This document shows, one piece after another, positions 50,414-57,554 of a stretch of 64,000 nt of DNA. A program made the translations under genes and the position numbers. This DNA is from Vibrio quintilis (lineage in GTDB: Bacteria > Pseudomonadota > Gammaproteobacteria > Enterobacterales > Vibrionaceae), in assembly GCF_024529975.1 (NCBI RefSeq), contig NZ_AP024898.1, forward strand, positions 434,001 through 498,000, written 5' to 3'. The notes under the pieces are model-generated. The model saw only the letters and a program-made list of their open reading frames with translations, had not been told where the DNA came from and made no database searches. Within the stretch, counting starts at the first letter, position 1. Each line of letters starts with the position of its first letter.

Positions 50414-50693
50414 ATTTTATTTCTCTGTCTACGTTAACAATCTGATCTTGGTTTGAAAATAATACTAAGATGAAACTAATAAACATTATTGACACACCAC
50501 CCAATAAATACATTGGAGACTTGCTGAATACAATCACTTTTTTATGATTGATCATCGAATCCATGAGGCGATACATTGCGAATGAAAACATGAGTAATGA
50601 AATTAAAGAGAGACTCAGAAAAAAGAGAGAACCCAGTATTCTTTTACCAAGGGATATTTCCTTTTTCACAATGATCATTTTTCTGGTTTTCAC
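50406..50693 (-). CDS. Small membrane protein, DUF1240-like, copy B
   Basis: A 95-residue protein with two hydrophobic segments (about 21-43 and 61-80). The stretch SMINHKKVIVFSKSPMYLLG between them is shared with the 51676 gene (SMINNHPVIYFNKSPMMFLG), so the two are paralogues. It is the last gene of the T6SS module, 21 bases after an immunity-like gene. It probably sits in the inner membrane. An immunity or accessory role is inferred from the neighbourhood. Confidence 0.55.
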   Translation of the reverse strand: MKTRKMIIVKKEISLGKRILGSLFFLSLSLISLLMFSFAMYRLMDSMINHKKVIVFSKSPMYLLGGVSIMFISFILVLFSNQDQIVNVDREIKFT

Positions 50694-50714
50694 TATAAAA
50701 TTCTCATGCTGTTG

Positions 50715-51482
50715 TTAAGAATGCTTCGGATACTCATCCAGTACAATCCAGTCACCATATTTTTCCGTTTTCGTCAGTATATATAAATAATAGGAGGTAT
50801 ATGAACCACCAATTACCGAATTACTCACACTGAGCATCATATCTTCAATAGAATCATGGTTGAAGTCACCTTTTGCCAGAATGGATATTTCCTGAACTCC
50901 ACCACTATCGTCTTCTGCAATGGATGTTAGTTTATTTTTTTGAGTGATATTTACAATATGGTTAACTTCTTCTAATATTTTTATTTTTTTATCTGTGTGG
51001 ATATCATTATATGTAGATGTTGAAATAATTAAAGCCATATCCTTGGGGAGTGTCTGTATATTTGTCTTATTTAAAACATAATCCTGAATATAACTTTTGG
51101 TATAAGGCTTGGATTCGTTGATGATAAGAAACATGGCCTGACAGTCTACATACATCGCATTGTATGGGCCAGATGAAGGGATGTCGATTAAATCATAGTT
51201 ATTTTTATGAGCAATCAGCATAGATTCACAGCTATTCACTTTAAATTTGCTACTATTAGGCTGTGATTCTTTACTATTTAGCTGAACAATAAAAGACATA
51301 TCATCGCTCCAAATAGCAGGAAATTGATCGTTTAAAGAAATAACATCTTCTGAATTGTACAAACGATATTTGATATTTAACTCAGAATTGATAAACACTG
51401 AAAATTCATCTGCTGTGTTTGAACATCCACAAATTATCACTAATAGAATAAGACATAAATATTTGATTCTTCTGTGTATCAT
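50715..51482 (-). CDS. Immunity-like lipoprotein, paralogue 4
   Basis: A 255-residue protein with a signal peptide and lipobox (VIICGCSNTADEF). It belongs to a four-member paralogous set in this module. The N-terminal half nearly equals the 54077 copy (KYRLYNSEDVISLNDQF), but the middle (IKILEEVNHIVNITQKN) follows the 53289 copy. The C-terminal block ILAKGDFNHDSIEDMMLSVS has an FG-GAP-like DxNxD pattern. All three facts suggest recombination between paralogues. A periplasmic lipoprotein would suit protection against a cell-wall effector. I cannot name the family. Confidence 0.65.
   Translation of the reverse strand: MIHRRIKYLCLILLVIICGCSNTADEFSVFINSELNIKYRLYNSEDVISLNDQFPAIWSDDMSFIVQLNSKESQPNSSKFKVNSCESMLIAHKNNYDLIDIPSSGPYNAMYVDCQAMFLIINESKPYTKSYIQDYVLNKTNIQTLPKDMALIISTSTYNDIHTDKKIKILEEVNHIVNITQKNKLTSIAEDDSGGVQEISILAKGDFNHDSIEDMMLSVSNSVIGGSYTSYYLYILTKTEKYGDWIVLDEYPKHS
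50728..50837 (-). repeat. Conserved immunity-gene 3' segment, copy A
   Basis: About 110 bases encoding GGSYTSYYLYILTKTEK and the end of the protein are almost identical to 53302-53399 and 54087-54196, much more than the upstream parts of the same genes. Confidence 0.8.
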
Positions 51483-51675
51483 TTTCCTTTAGCCCGAATG
51501 AGTTGGTCCGTCTTTTGACTGTCCAGTTAAAAAAAATATTAAGAATGTGTCTAACTTCGTTAATATCTATAAATTATAGGATGTATGGTTCATGAAAGAG
51601 AACATGTTTCAATTAATAAAAAGTGATTTAAACAGGTACGTATAATATTGATGATAAAATTCGCATTTAGTTTAA
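51483..51675. other. AT-rich spacer in the T6SS module
   Basis: About 190 bases between paralogue 4 and the DUF1240-like gene, with nothing recognised; possibly a promoter for the last genes. Confidence 0.3.
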
Positions 51676-52155
51676 TTAAAGACTTTCATATTCTTTTTGC
51701 TTTATTTCTGTTTCTTTTTCACAATTTTTTGTATTATTTGTATAAACGTATTCAATAAACTTACCTCGATGTGTCGATGCTTCTGAGCAATAGATATAAT
51801 TATTTTCATTTATAAAGCCATCAACATATGTTCCTAATACATATGGAAATATAAATGTAATAGCAAAGCTAGAAAGGAATATAACTCTGACTATTAAAAC
51901 AAACCTATGATATAGTTTATTTGTAAAAATGGTCATCAAAAAAATAGCAAATATAAATAAGCCACATCCTAAAAACATCATTGGTGATTTATTAAAATAA
52001 ATTACAGGATGATTATTTATCATTGAGTTGATAAGAGAATAGAAATTTACAGAAAAGTAAACAAGGCTGCTGATTGAAAAAAATCCAGATAAAATCATCG
52101 TAGTGACTCTTTGTGATGGAGTTACTTCTATTTGTATTTTTTTTGTATTCACCAA
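51676..52155 (-). CDS. Small membrane protein, DUF1240-like, copy A
   Basis: A 159-residue protein with four likely membrane segments (about 17-38, 54-72, 80-100, 101-115) and a polar C-terminus (about 116-159). It starts at a TTG (52155) or GTG (52152) behind GAGG. The start overlaps the stop of the 52-aa ORF upstream, so the two are probably coupled. SMINNHPVIYFNKSPMMFLG links it to copy B at 50406. A DUF1240 relationship is from memory of that small family; an immunity role is inferred. Confidence 0.55.
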   Translation of the reverse strand: MVNTKKIQIEVTPSQRVTTMILSGFFSISSLVYFSVNFYSLINSMINNHPVIYFNKSPMMFLGCGLFIFAIFLMTIFTNKLYHRFVLIVRVIFLSSFAITFIFPYVLGTYVDGFINENNYIYCSEASTHRGKFIEYVYTNNTKNCEKETEIKQKEYESL

Positions 52156-52307
52156 GAGATGCCTCTAATTTGTGGGATCCACTGCTCGTTTATTTTTCTA
52201 TTTATGGAGTTATTAACTTCATTTCTTATCTCTTCTTCACTCATTTTTTTTACTAGCTTATCTGTAATTTTGAAATAATTGTCGAGTGGATCTTGTAAGG
52301 TTTGCAT
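52149..52307 (-). CDS. 52-aa protein in the T6SS module
   Basis: The ORF runs ATG at 52307 to TGA at 52149 with AGGAT upstream and overlaps the start of the DUF1240-like gene. The product begins MQTLQDPLDNYFKITDKLVK and ends QWIPQIRGISW. It is charged and helical with a Trp-rich end. It could be a small effector partner, an immunity component or the end of a lost effector. No family is recognised. Confidence 0.45.
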   Translation of the reverse strand: MQTLQDPLDNYFKITDKLVKKMSEEEIRNEVNNSINRKINEQWIPQIRGISW

Positions 52308-52347
52308 AAGTAATTTTATCCTGAATGAGCTATTCGCTGATATTTAA

Positions 52348-53124
52348 CTAATGTGGTTCCGGAAATTTAGTTACTATTTCCCAAACGCCATTCTTATGTG
52401 TTTTAGTTAATATATATAGATTATATGTATTGTATGAACCTTCTTTTACCTGGTTATTGACACTTAATAATAAGTCCTCAATATGATCACCATTAAAATC
52501 CCCTTTGGCTAAAATAGTCATATATTGGATACCATCACTGTCATCTTCAATCTCAACAGAATAATTATCTTTTTGCGTTACTTTTGTGATATGGGTAAAT
52601 TCTCCAAGTGTCATTGCCGGATACTTATTAATTTTTCGCTGATCATCATTAGAGATTACTTCTCCAACAGAAGCAGGAACTAAATTAAGTGTATGTTTAT
52701 CCAGATTAATTCTTTGGATATATGATTTTGTCGGTGATGTCATTTGGGTTATCAGATCAATTGATTGGCACTGGATGTAAGAATATTGATAAGCGCCAAA
52801 TTCAGATTGTCTGACGGGGCGGAATCCATGGATATAAGCCGCTAACGTGGATTCACAGTTATTGACTATTTTATGTTGCCCCTGTTTTTGTACATTAATA
52901 TTGAAATTCCACTTTGCAGAGAGTTGATCTTTTAAACTATCGATTTTACTGTTGTCAGAGATATAAGCTTCAATGCTGACTTCCGGGTTCACGAATAGAG
53001 TAGAATTGTCACTATTTGAGGGTGTACTGAAGGCATTGCTACTAAAAATAAATAGCATGAAATTTATACTATAAATGAAGTGTTGTGTTTTATTAAATAT
53101 TACTCTTTGATTTATTTTTTTCAT
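52348..53124 (-). CDS. Immunity-like exported protein, paralogue 3
   Basis: A 258-residue protein with a Sec signal peptide (FMLFIFSSNAFS) but no lipobox Cys, unlike its three relatives. It is the most diverged member of the set: INKYPAMTLGEFTHITKVTQ and ILAKGDFNGDHIEDLLLSVN are recognisable, while the last segment (GSYNTYNLYILTKTHKNGVW) lacks the near-identical DNA of the others. It probably acts as a soluble periplasmic protein. Function as an immunity protein is inferred from context. Confidence 0.6.
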   Translation of the reverse strand: MKKINQRVIFNKTQHFIYSINFMLFIFSSNAFSTPSNSDNSTLFVNPEVSIEAYISDNSKIDSLKDQLSAKWNFNINVQKQGQHKIVNNCESTLAAYIHGFRPVRQSEFGAYQYSYIQCQSIDLITQMTSPTKSYIQRINLDKHTLNLVPASVGEVISNDDQRKINKYPAMTLGEFTHITKVTQKDNYSVEIEDDSDGIQYMTILAKGDFNGDHIEDLLLSVNNQVKEGSYNTYNLYILTKTHKNGVWEIVTKFPEPH

Positions 53125-53288
53125 AAATAACTTTTTATTGCAACATCATCATACAATTTATTTTTAATGGGCTCAATAATTACCGAACATTCATGCTATC
53201 TACTTGTTTTTAAATATAGAAGGTGACAAAGATATATCGGCACTAATTTTTGCTTCTAAGGGAGGTGCTTCCACGACTTTCATACCCA

Positions 53289-54068
53289 TTATGAATGTTT
53301 CGGATACTCATCCAGTACAATCCAATCACCATCTTTTTCCGTTTTCGTCAGTATATATAAATAATAGGAGGTATATGAACCACCAATTACCGAATTACTG
53401 ACTTTAAACATGATATCCTCGATATTATCATGATTATAATCACCTTTAGCCAGAATTGAAATATCTTGTATACCACCACTATTATCTTCTGCTATTACTC
53501 TTAAGTTACTTTTCTGAGTGACTTTTATTATATGATTGACTTCTTCCAATATTTTTATTTTTTCATTGCTGTGGATATCTTTATATTCTGATGTGGAAGG
53601 AATGAAAGCAATATTTTTAGGTAGGTTCTTCACTCCCTCGGTGTTGAGTTTAAAATTTGCCACATATGAATTACTTGATGGGTAAATATTAAGTGATATA
53701 TCTATTGATTTACATTTTGCATATAAATAATTATAAATGTCAGTATCTGGAATATATGTAGGACGGAAACCCATTGGATATAAATTCAGCATTGACTTAC
53801 AATTATTAACTACTTCTGGTTTGGAGCTATTTTTATCACTATATTTTGACACTTTGAAATTATAGTCATTAGTCCATAGGGAGTGTATTTGCTCTTCAAG
53901 TTTAGGAATATGATTTACATCATGTATATAACTTGTAATGTCAACAGCTGGAGCTATAAATACCGGTATTCCCATATTAGTCTTGCCTGATGTACAACCC
54001 AAGAGAAGAAACGGGATACCAGACTTTATTACGTTTAAAAAATATTTTTTAATATTTTCAATAGTCAT
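53289..54068 (-). CDS. Immunity-like lipoprotein, paralogue 2
   Basis: A 259-residue protein with a lipobox (FLLLGCTSGKTN). The first half (VDITSYIHDVNHIPKLEEQI) is its own; the second half (KIKILEEVNHIIKVTQKS, ILAKGDYNHDNIEDIMFKVS) tracks the 50715 copy, and its 3' end carries the near-identical segment. It starts nine bases after paralogue 1. The family-wide DxNxD block may bind calcium, which is inference. Confidence 0.65.
   Translation of the reverse strand: MTIENIKKYFLNVIKSGIPFLLLGCTSGKTNMGIPVFIAPAVDITSYIHDVNHIPKLEEQIHSLWTNDYNFKVSKYSDKNSSKPEVVNNCKSMLNLYPMGFRPTYIPDTDIYNYLYAKCKSIDISLNIYPSSNSYVANFKLNTEGVKNLPKNIAFIPSTSEYKDIHSNEKIKILEEVNHIIKVTQKSNLRVIAEDNSGGIQDISILAKGDYNHDNIEDIMFKVSNSVIGGSYTSYYLYILTKTEKDGDWIVLDEYPKHS
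53302..53399 (-). repeat. Conserved immunity-gene 3' segment, copy B
   Basis: Nearly identical to 50728-50837 and 54087-54196 across about 98 bases; similarity drops sharply at its inner edge. Confidence 0.8.
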
Positions 54069-54076
54069 ATTTTAAT

Positions 54077-54844
54077 CTAGTTATTAGGATACTCATCCAG
54101 TACAATCCAATCACCATCTTTTTCCGTTTTCGTCAGTATATATAAATAATAGGAGGTATATGAACCACCAATTACCGAATTACTCACACTGAGCATTATA
54201 TCTTCAATAGCATCATGGTTGAAGTCACCTTTTGCCAGAATAGATATTTTTTGTCTACTTGCATTATCATTAGAAAAACTTATTGTATTATTATTTAACT
54301 GCTTTATATTTATAATATGATTAACATCATTAATTGTCTTTAATTTTTGATCTGCCATTAAACTTTTGTATCTAGAACTAGAGGTGATTAAGGCTATTTG
54401 TTTTGGTAAATAGGTAACAGAGTTTTCATCTAAAATATAGTCATGAATATGGCTTATTTCTGATTTTTTTATTTTATTGATAACAAGATTTATGGCTTGA
54501 CATTTAATATACATTGCATTGTATGGGCCAGATGAAGGGATATCGATTAAATCATAGTTATTTTTGCGAGCAATCAGCATAGATTCACAGCTGTTCACTT
54601 TAAATTTACTACTATTTGATTGTGATTCTTTACTATTTGGCTGAACAATAAAAGACATATCATCGCTCCAAATAGCAGAAAATTGATCGTTTAAAGAAAT
54701 AACATCTTCTGAATTGTCTAAGCGATATTTAACACTTAACCCAGTATTAATAAATACTGGAAATTTGTCTTGTTTATTTGAGCATCCAGAATTGATAAGC
54801 AATACACTGAGACTTAGTATTTTAAATATAAATCTATTTTTCAT
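54077..54844 (-). CDS. Immunity-like lipoprotein, paralogue 1 (cognate candidate)
   Basis: A 255-residue protein with a probable lipobox (LLINSGCSNKQDKF). Its start overlaps the end of the lysozyme gene by 11 bases, the arrangement expected of an effector-immunity pair. The N-terminal half nearly equals the 50715 copy, the middle (QKLKTINDVNHIINIKQLNN) is unique, and the 3' end is shared. It is the best candidate for the immunity protein that protects against the neighbouring lysozyme-like effector in the periplasm. Confidence 0.7.
   Translation of the reverse strand: MKNRFIFKILSLSVLLINSGCSNKQDKFPVFINTGLSVKYRLDNSEDVISLNDQFSAIWSDDMSFIVQPNSKESQSNSSKFKVNSCESMLIARKNNYDLIDIPSSGPYNAMYIKCQAINLVINKIKKSEISHIHDYILDENSVTYLPKQIALITSSSRYKSLMADQKLKTINDVNHIINIKQLNNNTISFSNDNASRQKISILAKGDFNHDAIEDIMLSVSNSVIGGSYTSYYLYILTKTEKDGDWIVLDEYPNN
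54087..54196 (-). repeat. Conserved immunity-gene 3' segment, copy C
   Basis: Nearly identical to 50728-50837 and 53302-53399; the highest match is to copy A, extending to CACTGAGCAT. Confidence 0.8.
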
Positions 54845-55517
54845 TTTTTTTTCTTGATTTTGATTTATCAGAATAATCTTTCATTATTTTTTCATCTTTT
54901 TTTGACTTCAAATTACTTGCAGTTTCTTTTGCTTTCTTTGATTGAGCCGCTTTATTTAGCTTATCTTTTACATATTTATTACGTGAATCATTTACTGTTT
55001 TTCTGTGGGATTCTTTTGCTGCTTGTGCCCAATTGTTCGCTTTGATTGCTTTATTGAAATTTGGGAAATCTTTTTTCAAGGTAGTCATACCAAGATTAAA
55101 GATCATATCGAAGAGAGCCAATTTTACATCGGAAGGAAATTTATCAAACTTTGATGAACCATATAGTCTTTTTAATTCTTTTTCGAAAGAAGCTATATGG
55201 TCATTGGTTTGGCTATCAATAGTATCTGACGATATTTTTAATTTAGTATGTTGTTTATATTTACTAGCGGCAGTTTCCTCAGGAATATATGTCTGTTTTT
55301 TGACTTCATCATAGTCTTTTTTTATCTCATCTTTTGTGGCTTTTTTTCCATCAGACTGATGAATGAAATTTATCTTTTGGGCTGCATCAATATCCTTTAG
55401 TAAATGTCCGACACCGATTGTTAAATTTCCCACAGAATCTTTGTAAATATAGTCAATGCGACCTTCATATTTCTCTAATTTTTTTCTTAGAATTTTCTTT
55501 TCTGCTGTTGTTGCCAT
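54834..55517 (-). CDS. T4-lysozyme-like (GH24) putative T6SS effector
   Basis: A 227-residue protein. The triad of phage T4 lysozyme is preserved with exact spacing: E18 in KYEGRIDY, D27 in YKDSVG and T33 in LTIGVGH (Glu plus 9 and Asp plus 6). ALFDMIFNLGMTTL (about 152-165) is the second GH24 block. The C-terminal tail (about 190-227) is very Lys-rich and disordered. No signal peptide is present, consistent with delivery by a secretion device rather than Sec. It lies between hcp and overlapping immunity-like genes, so it is probably a muramidase effector carried by Hcp. A prophage endolysin is the alternative, but no phage genes are adjacent. Confidence 0.78.
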   Translation of the reverse strand: MATTAEKKILRKKLEKYEGRIDYIYKDSVGNLTIGVGHLLKDIDAAQKINFIHQSDGKKATKDEIKKDYDEVKKQTYIPEETAASKYKQHTKLKISSDTIDSQTNDHIASFEKELKRLYGSSKFDKFPSDVKLALFDMIFNLGMTTLKKDFPNFNKAIKANNWAQAAKESHRKTVNDSRNKYVKDKLNKAAQSKKAKETASNLKSKKDEKIMKDYSDKSKSRKKNEK

Positions 55518-55572
55518 AAAATAATTCTTCCGATTACTTATGTAATATCATTGATGTCAGTTAAAAAATATT

Positions 55573-55622
55573 ATTAAGATGAGAAATTAAAGATATAAGG
55601 GGAGTTATTTCTCATCTTAATA
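55573..55622. terminator. Long hairpin between hcp and the lysozyme gene
   Basis: ATTAAGATGAGAAAT and ATTTCTCATCTTAAT form a 15-base-pair stem. It lies just past the hcp stop and could attenuate readthrough so that hcp is expressed more than the downstream genes. Confidence 0.6.
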
Positions 55623-55633
55623 TATATGAATTT

Positions 55634-56128
55634 TTACTCTAACCAGCCGCCTTGGTCCCAGTTATCATAGCCCATTGTGCCGGATACATTATGATTCCAG
55701 ATAATTTCTTTGTAGCTCAATTCCAGTTCTTCATACATTTCCTGTTCATTTTCCTGAACCGTATGAGGAAGCATAAACCGCAGGCTGGAAATAACAGCTT
55801 TCTTTAATTCAATAGAATAGAATTTTTCGTTATAGCCCTGTTCATTGGTCCGGTAAAAGTTAAGGGTACAATCAACGTGCTCTTGTTTGGCAAATGCAGT
55901 GGCAAGCAAAGGACTGGCTTTATCAATATTTTTGGTGATTGAAATAGGGGAATGTTCTTTGCTGTGTTGCTGAGGATCTTTTGTCATGAGGTGAGAACAC
56001 TCCAGCACAGTAATCTCATCCGCATGAGTTTCCTGATACTTATTTCCCATAGAATCTTTGGTGTTACAGCCGCTGGAGATCATGCCTTGTTTTTCACCAT
56101 TAATGGTGATGTATGCTACGTGTGCCAT
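55634..56128 (-). CDS. Hcp-family type VI secretion protein
   Basis: A 164-residue protein with the Hcp beta-barrel pattern: AYITINGEKQGMISSG at the N-terminus, SPISITKNIDKASPLLATAF, and CTLNFYRTNEQGYNEKFYSI before ELKKAVISSL. Hcp rings stack to form the inner tube of the type VI secretion device and bind effectors in their pore. It is of normal size and starts the T6SS module. No vgrG, sheath or baseplate gene is in the window, so this is an auxiliary hcp locus. The symbol hcp is avoided here because it also means hybrid-cluster protein. Confidence 0.88.
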   Translation of the reverse strand: MAHVAYITINGEKQGMISSGCNTKDSMGNKYQETHADEITVLECSHLMTKDPQQHSKEHSPISITKNIDKASPLLATAFAKQEHVDCTLNFYRTNEQGYNEKFYSIELKKAVISSLRFMLPHTVQENEQEMYEELELSYKEIIWNHNVSGTMGYDNWDQGGWLE

Positions 56129-56241
56129 CTGATGTTTGTCTCATAGTTTGGAAAATGGCTCTATTTTATTTATCAATAAGTTTTATGTCTATCTTTTCCT
56201 TATGAAATTATGCTGTAAATTGATACCCACCCCAAAAGTTT
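56129..56241. other. 5' leader of the T6SS module
   Basis: About 110 AT-rich bases between the promoter candidate and the hcp start. Only a weak ribosome site (GAGA) is seen. Confidence 0.3.
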
Positions 56242-56269
56242 TGTATACGTTTCATGAGTTAATTGTCAA
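56242..56269 (-). promoter_or_regulatory. Candidate promoter of the T6SS module
   Basis: On the minus strand TTGACA (56264-56269) and TATACA (56242-56247) are 16 bases apart. No sigma-54 site was recognised here, although many Vibrio hcp genes are sigma-54 dependent. Confidence 0.45.
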
Positions 56270-56399
56270 TAGACATCCGGCGGATTGTATTATGATTCAT
56301 GGGATTGATGCCCGGTGTGATGACTGATTGCCTGATGGGTGCAGAAAGTGTTTATTTATGCCAAGACTTCACAGTCTCTCAGTCTTGTTTCCGGCCAAT

Positions 56400-56433
56400 A
56401 AAAAGCCCCGCCCGGGGTACGGGCAGGGCTTTT
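56400..56433 (-). terminator. Intrinsic terminator of the binding-protein gene
   Basis: On the minus strand AAAGCCCTGCCCG/CGGGCGGGGCTTT with a short loop, then TTTTTATT; it lies about 40 bases after the stop and insulates the T6SS module. Confidence 0.85.
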
Positions 56434-56469
56434 CCGGTCGTTCCCATGACCAGAGTTAACTTGCTAAGC

Positions 56470-57402
56470 TTAGCGCATTTTTTGCTTGGTGTAGCTGATT
56501 ACGGCATCGGCTTTATCCTGCGTAATCATATTCGGGCCGGTCTGAACGTTTTCAGAGGGTAATAATGCTGCCCGGTTGTAGTTGTGCAGAATGACCAGCG
56601 GCATGTAACCTTGCAGATATTGTTGCTGGTCGAGTGCGAACAGGATTTTGCCCTGAGAGATGCTTTGCAGCACATCGGCGGATAAGTCGAATGTGGCCAG
56701 TTTTGCTTTGCTGTTAGCCTGCATAATTGCTTTCTGGGCCGGACCGGCAGCCAGTGTTGCCAGAGTCAGCACGCCATTTACATCCGGATTGCTCTTCAGA
56801 TAGGCTGCAACCGCCGATTCAATCTGAGCCGGATCGGTGGAGACATTCAACACTTCACCTTCACCTTCAAGACCCTCAATAAATCCGTCACAGCGGGCGG
56901 TCAGGCCGACGTTATCCGGTTCCTGGTTGACACAAACGCCTTTACTCACCCCTTCTTTTTTCATGAATATTCCCGCTTTTTCGGCAGCGGCGTATTCACT
57001 CTGGCCGATATGCATGATGGCACCAAATTCACTGGAAAAATCTTCTCCGGAGTTTATTGAAATGACCGGAATTCCCTTGGCAACAGCGCCCTGAATCGCA
57101 TCGCCTAATGCATCTGCATCAGGGATGGAAACAACGATCCCGTCCGGCTTGCCAGCAGCAGCCTCATTGATCATTTTTGCCATCTCAGCGCCGCTGAATT
57201 TAGCGGGCGAACGATAATCCAGAGTGACCCCGAGCTCTTTGGCGGCCGTCTCTGCACCATTTTTCACGACATCCCAGAAAGAGTCACCAACCTGACCGTG
57301 GGTGACATAGATATATCGCTCTGCCTGAGCATACCCCGTTAACATCAGCAGGGTCATAAATATTGCAGTTGTTGATCGAATGAATTGTTTGAATACATGC
57401 AT
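56470..57402 (-). CDS. Periplasmic sugar-binding protein, RbsB/cluster B type
   Basis: A 310-residue protein with a signal peptide (cleavage near GYAQA). The two-lobed type-I binding fold is shown by IYVTHGQVGDSFWDVVKNGA, KPDGIVVSIPDADAL, GIPVISINSG and ATFDLSADVLQSIS. Such proteins bind ribose-like or other small sugars. No ABC transporter genes accompany it. It is the second gene after a chemoreceptor gene, so it may feed a signal to that receptor instead of an importer. Confidence 0.85.
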   Translation of the reverse strand: MHVFKQFIRSTTAIFMTLLMLTGYAQAERYIYVTHGQVGDSFWDVVKNGAETAAKELGVTLDYRSPAKFSGAEMAKMINEAAAGKPDGIVVSIPDADALGDAIQGAVAKGIPVISINSGEDFSSEFGAIMHIGQSEYAAAEKAGIFMKKEGVSKGVCVNQEPDNVGLTARCDGFIEGLEGEGEVLNVSTDPAQIESAVAAYLKSNPDVNGVLTLATLAAGPAQKAIMQANSKAKLATFDLSADVLQSISQGKILFALDQQQYLQGYMPLVILHNYNRAALLPSENVQTGPNMITQDKADAVISYTKQKMR

Positions 57403-57554
57403 CTTGTTACTCCCTCGGAATCTAGGCTTTTTTCACTGCGTATTAAATCGCAATCACTCTTCCTTGCGATTCGGGTTGATGTTCACGTTAAAGGTTCCAC
57501 GTTCAACCTATGGACTACAAACATATAGTTGACAACGGATGATTGTTCCAGCAG

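Noticed and set aside
53204..53288. Possible 27-codon ORF (MKVVEAPPLEAK) between immunity paralogues on the minus strand
   Set aside because: Very short and without a clear ribosome site; could be the end of a lost gene but not supportable.
50728..54196. CRISPR-like interpretation of the repeated 3' segments
   Set aside because: The repeats are about 100 bases, lie inside coding genes and are kilobases apart; they are gene-end duplications.
54834..55517. Prophage endolysin
   Set aside because: No holin, structural or other phage gene is adjacent, and the gene sits between hcp and overlapping immunity-like genes; the alternative is kept open but is less likely.
55634..56128. Reading this gene as the hybrid-cluster partner of hcr
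   Set aside because: The 164-residue beta-rich sequence has no iron-sulfur motifs and matches the T6SS tube protein; the shared name is coincidental.
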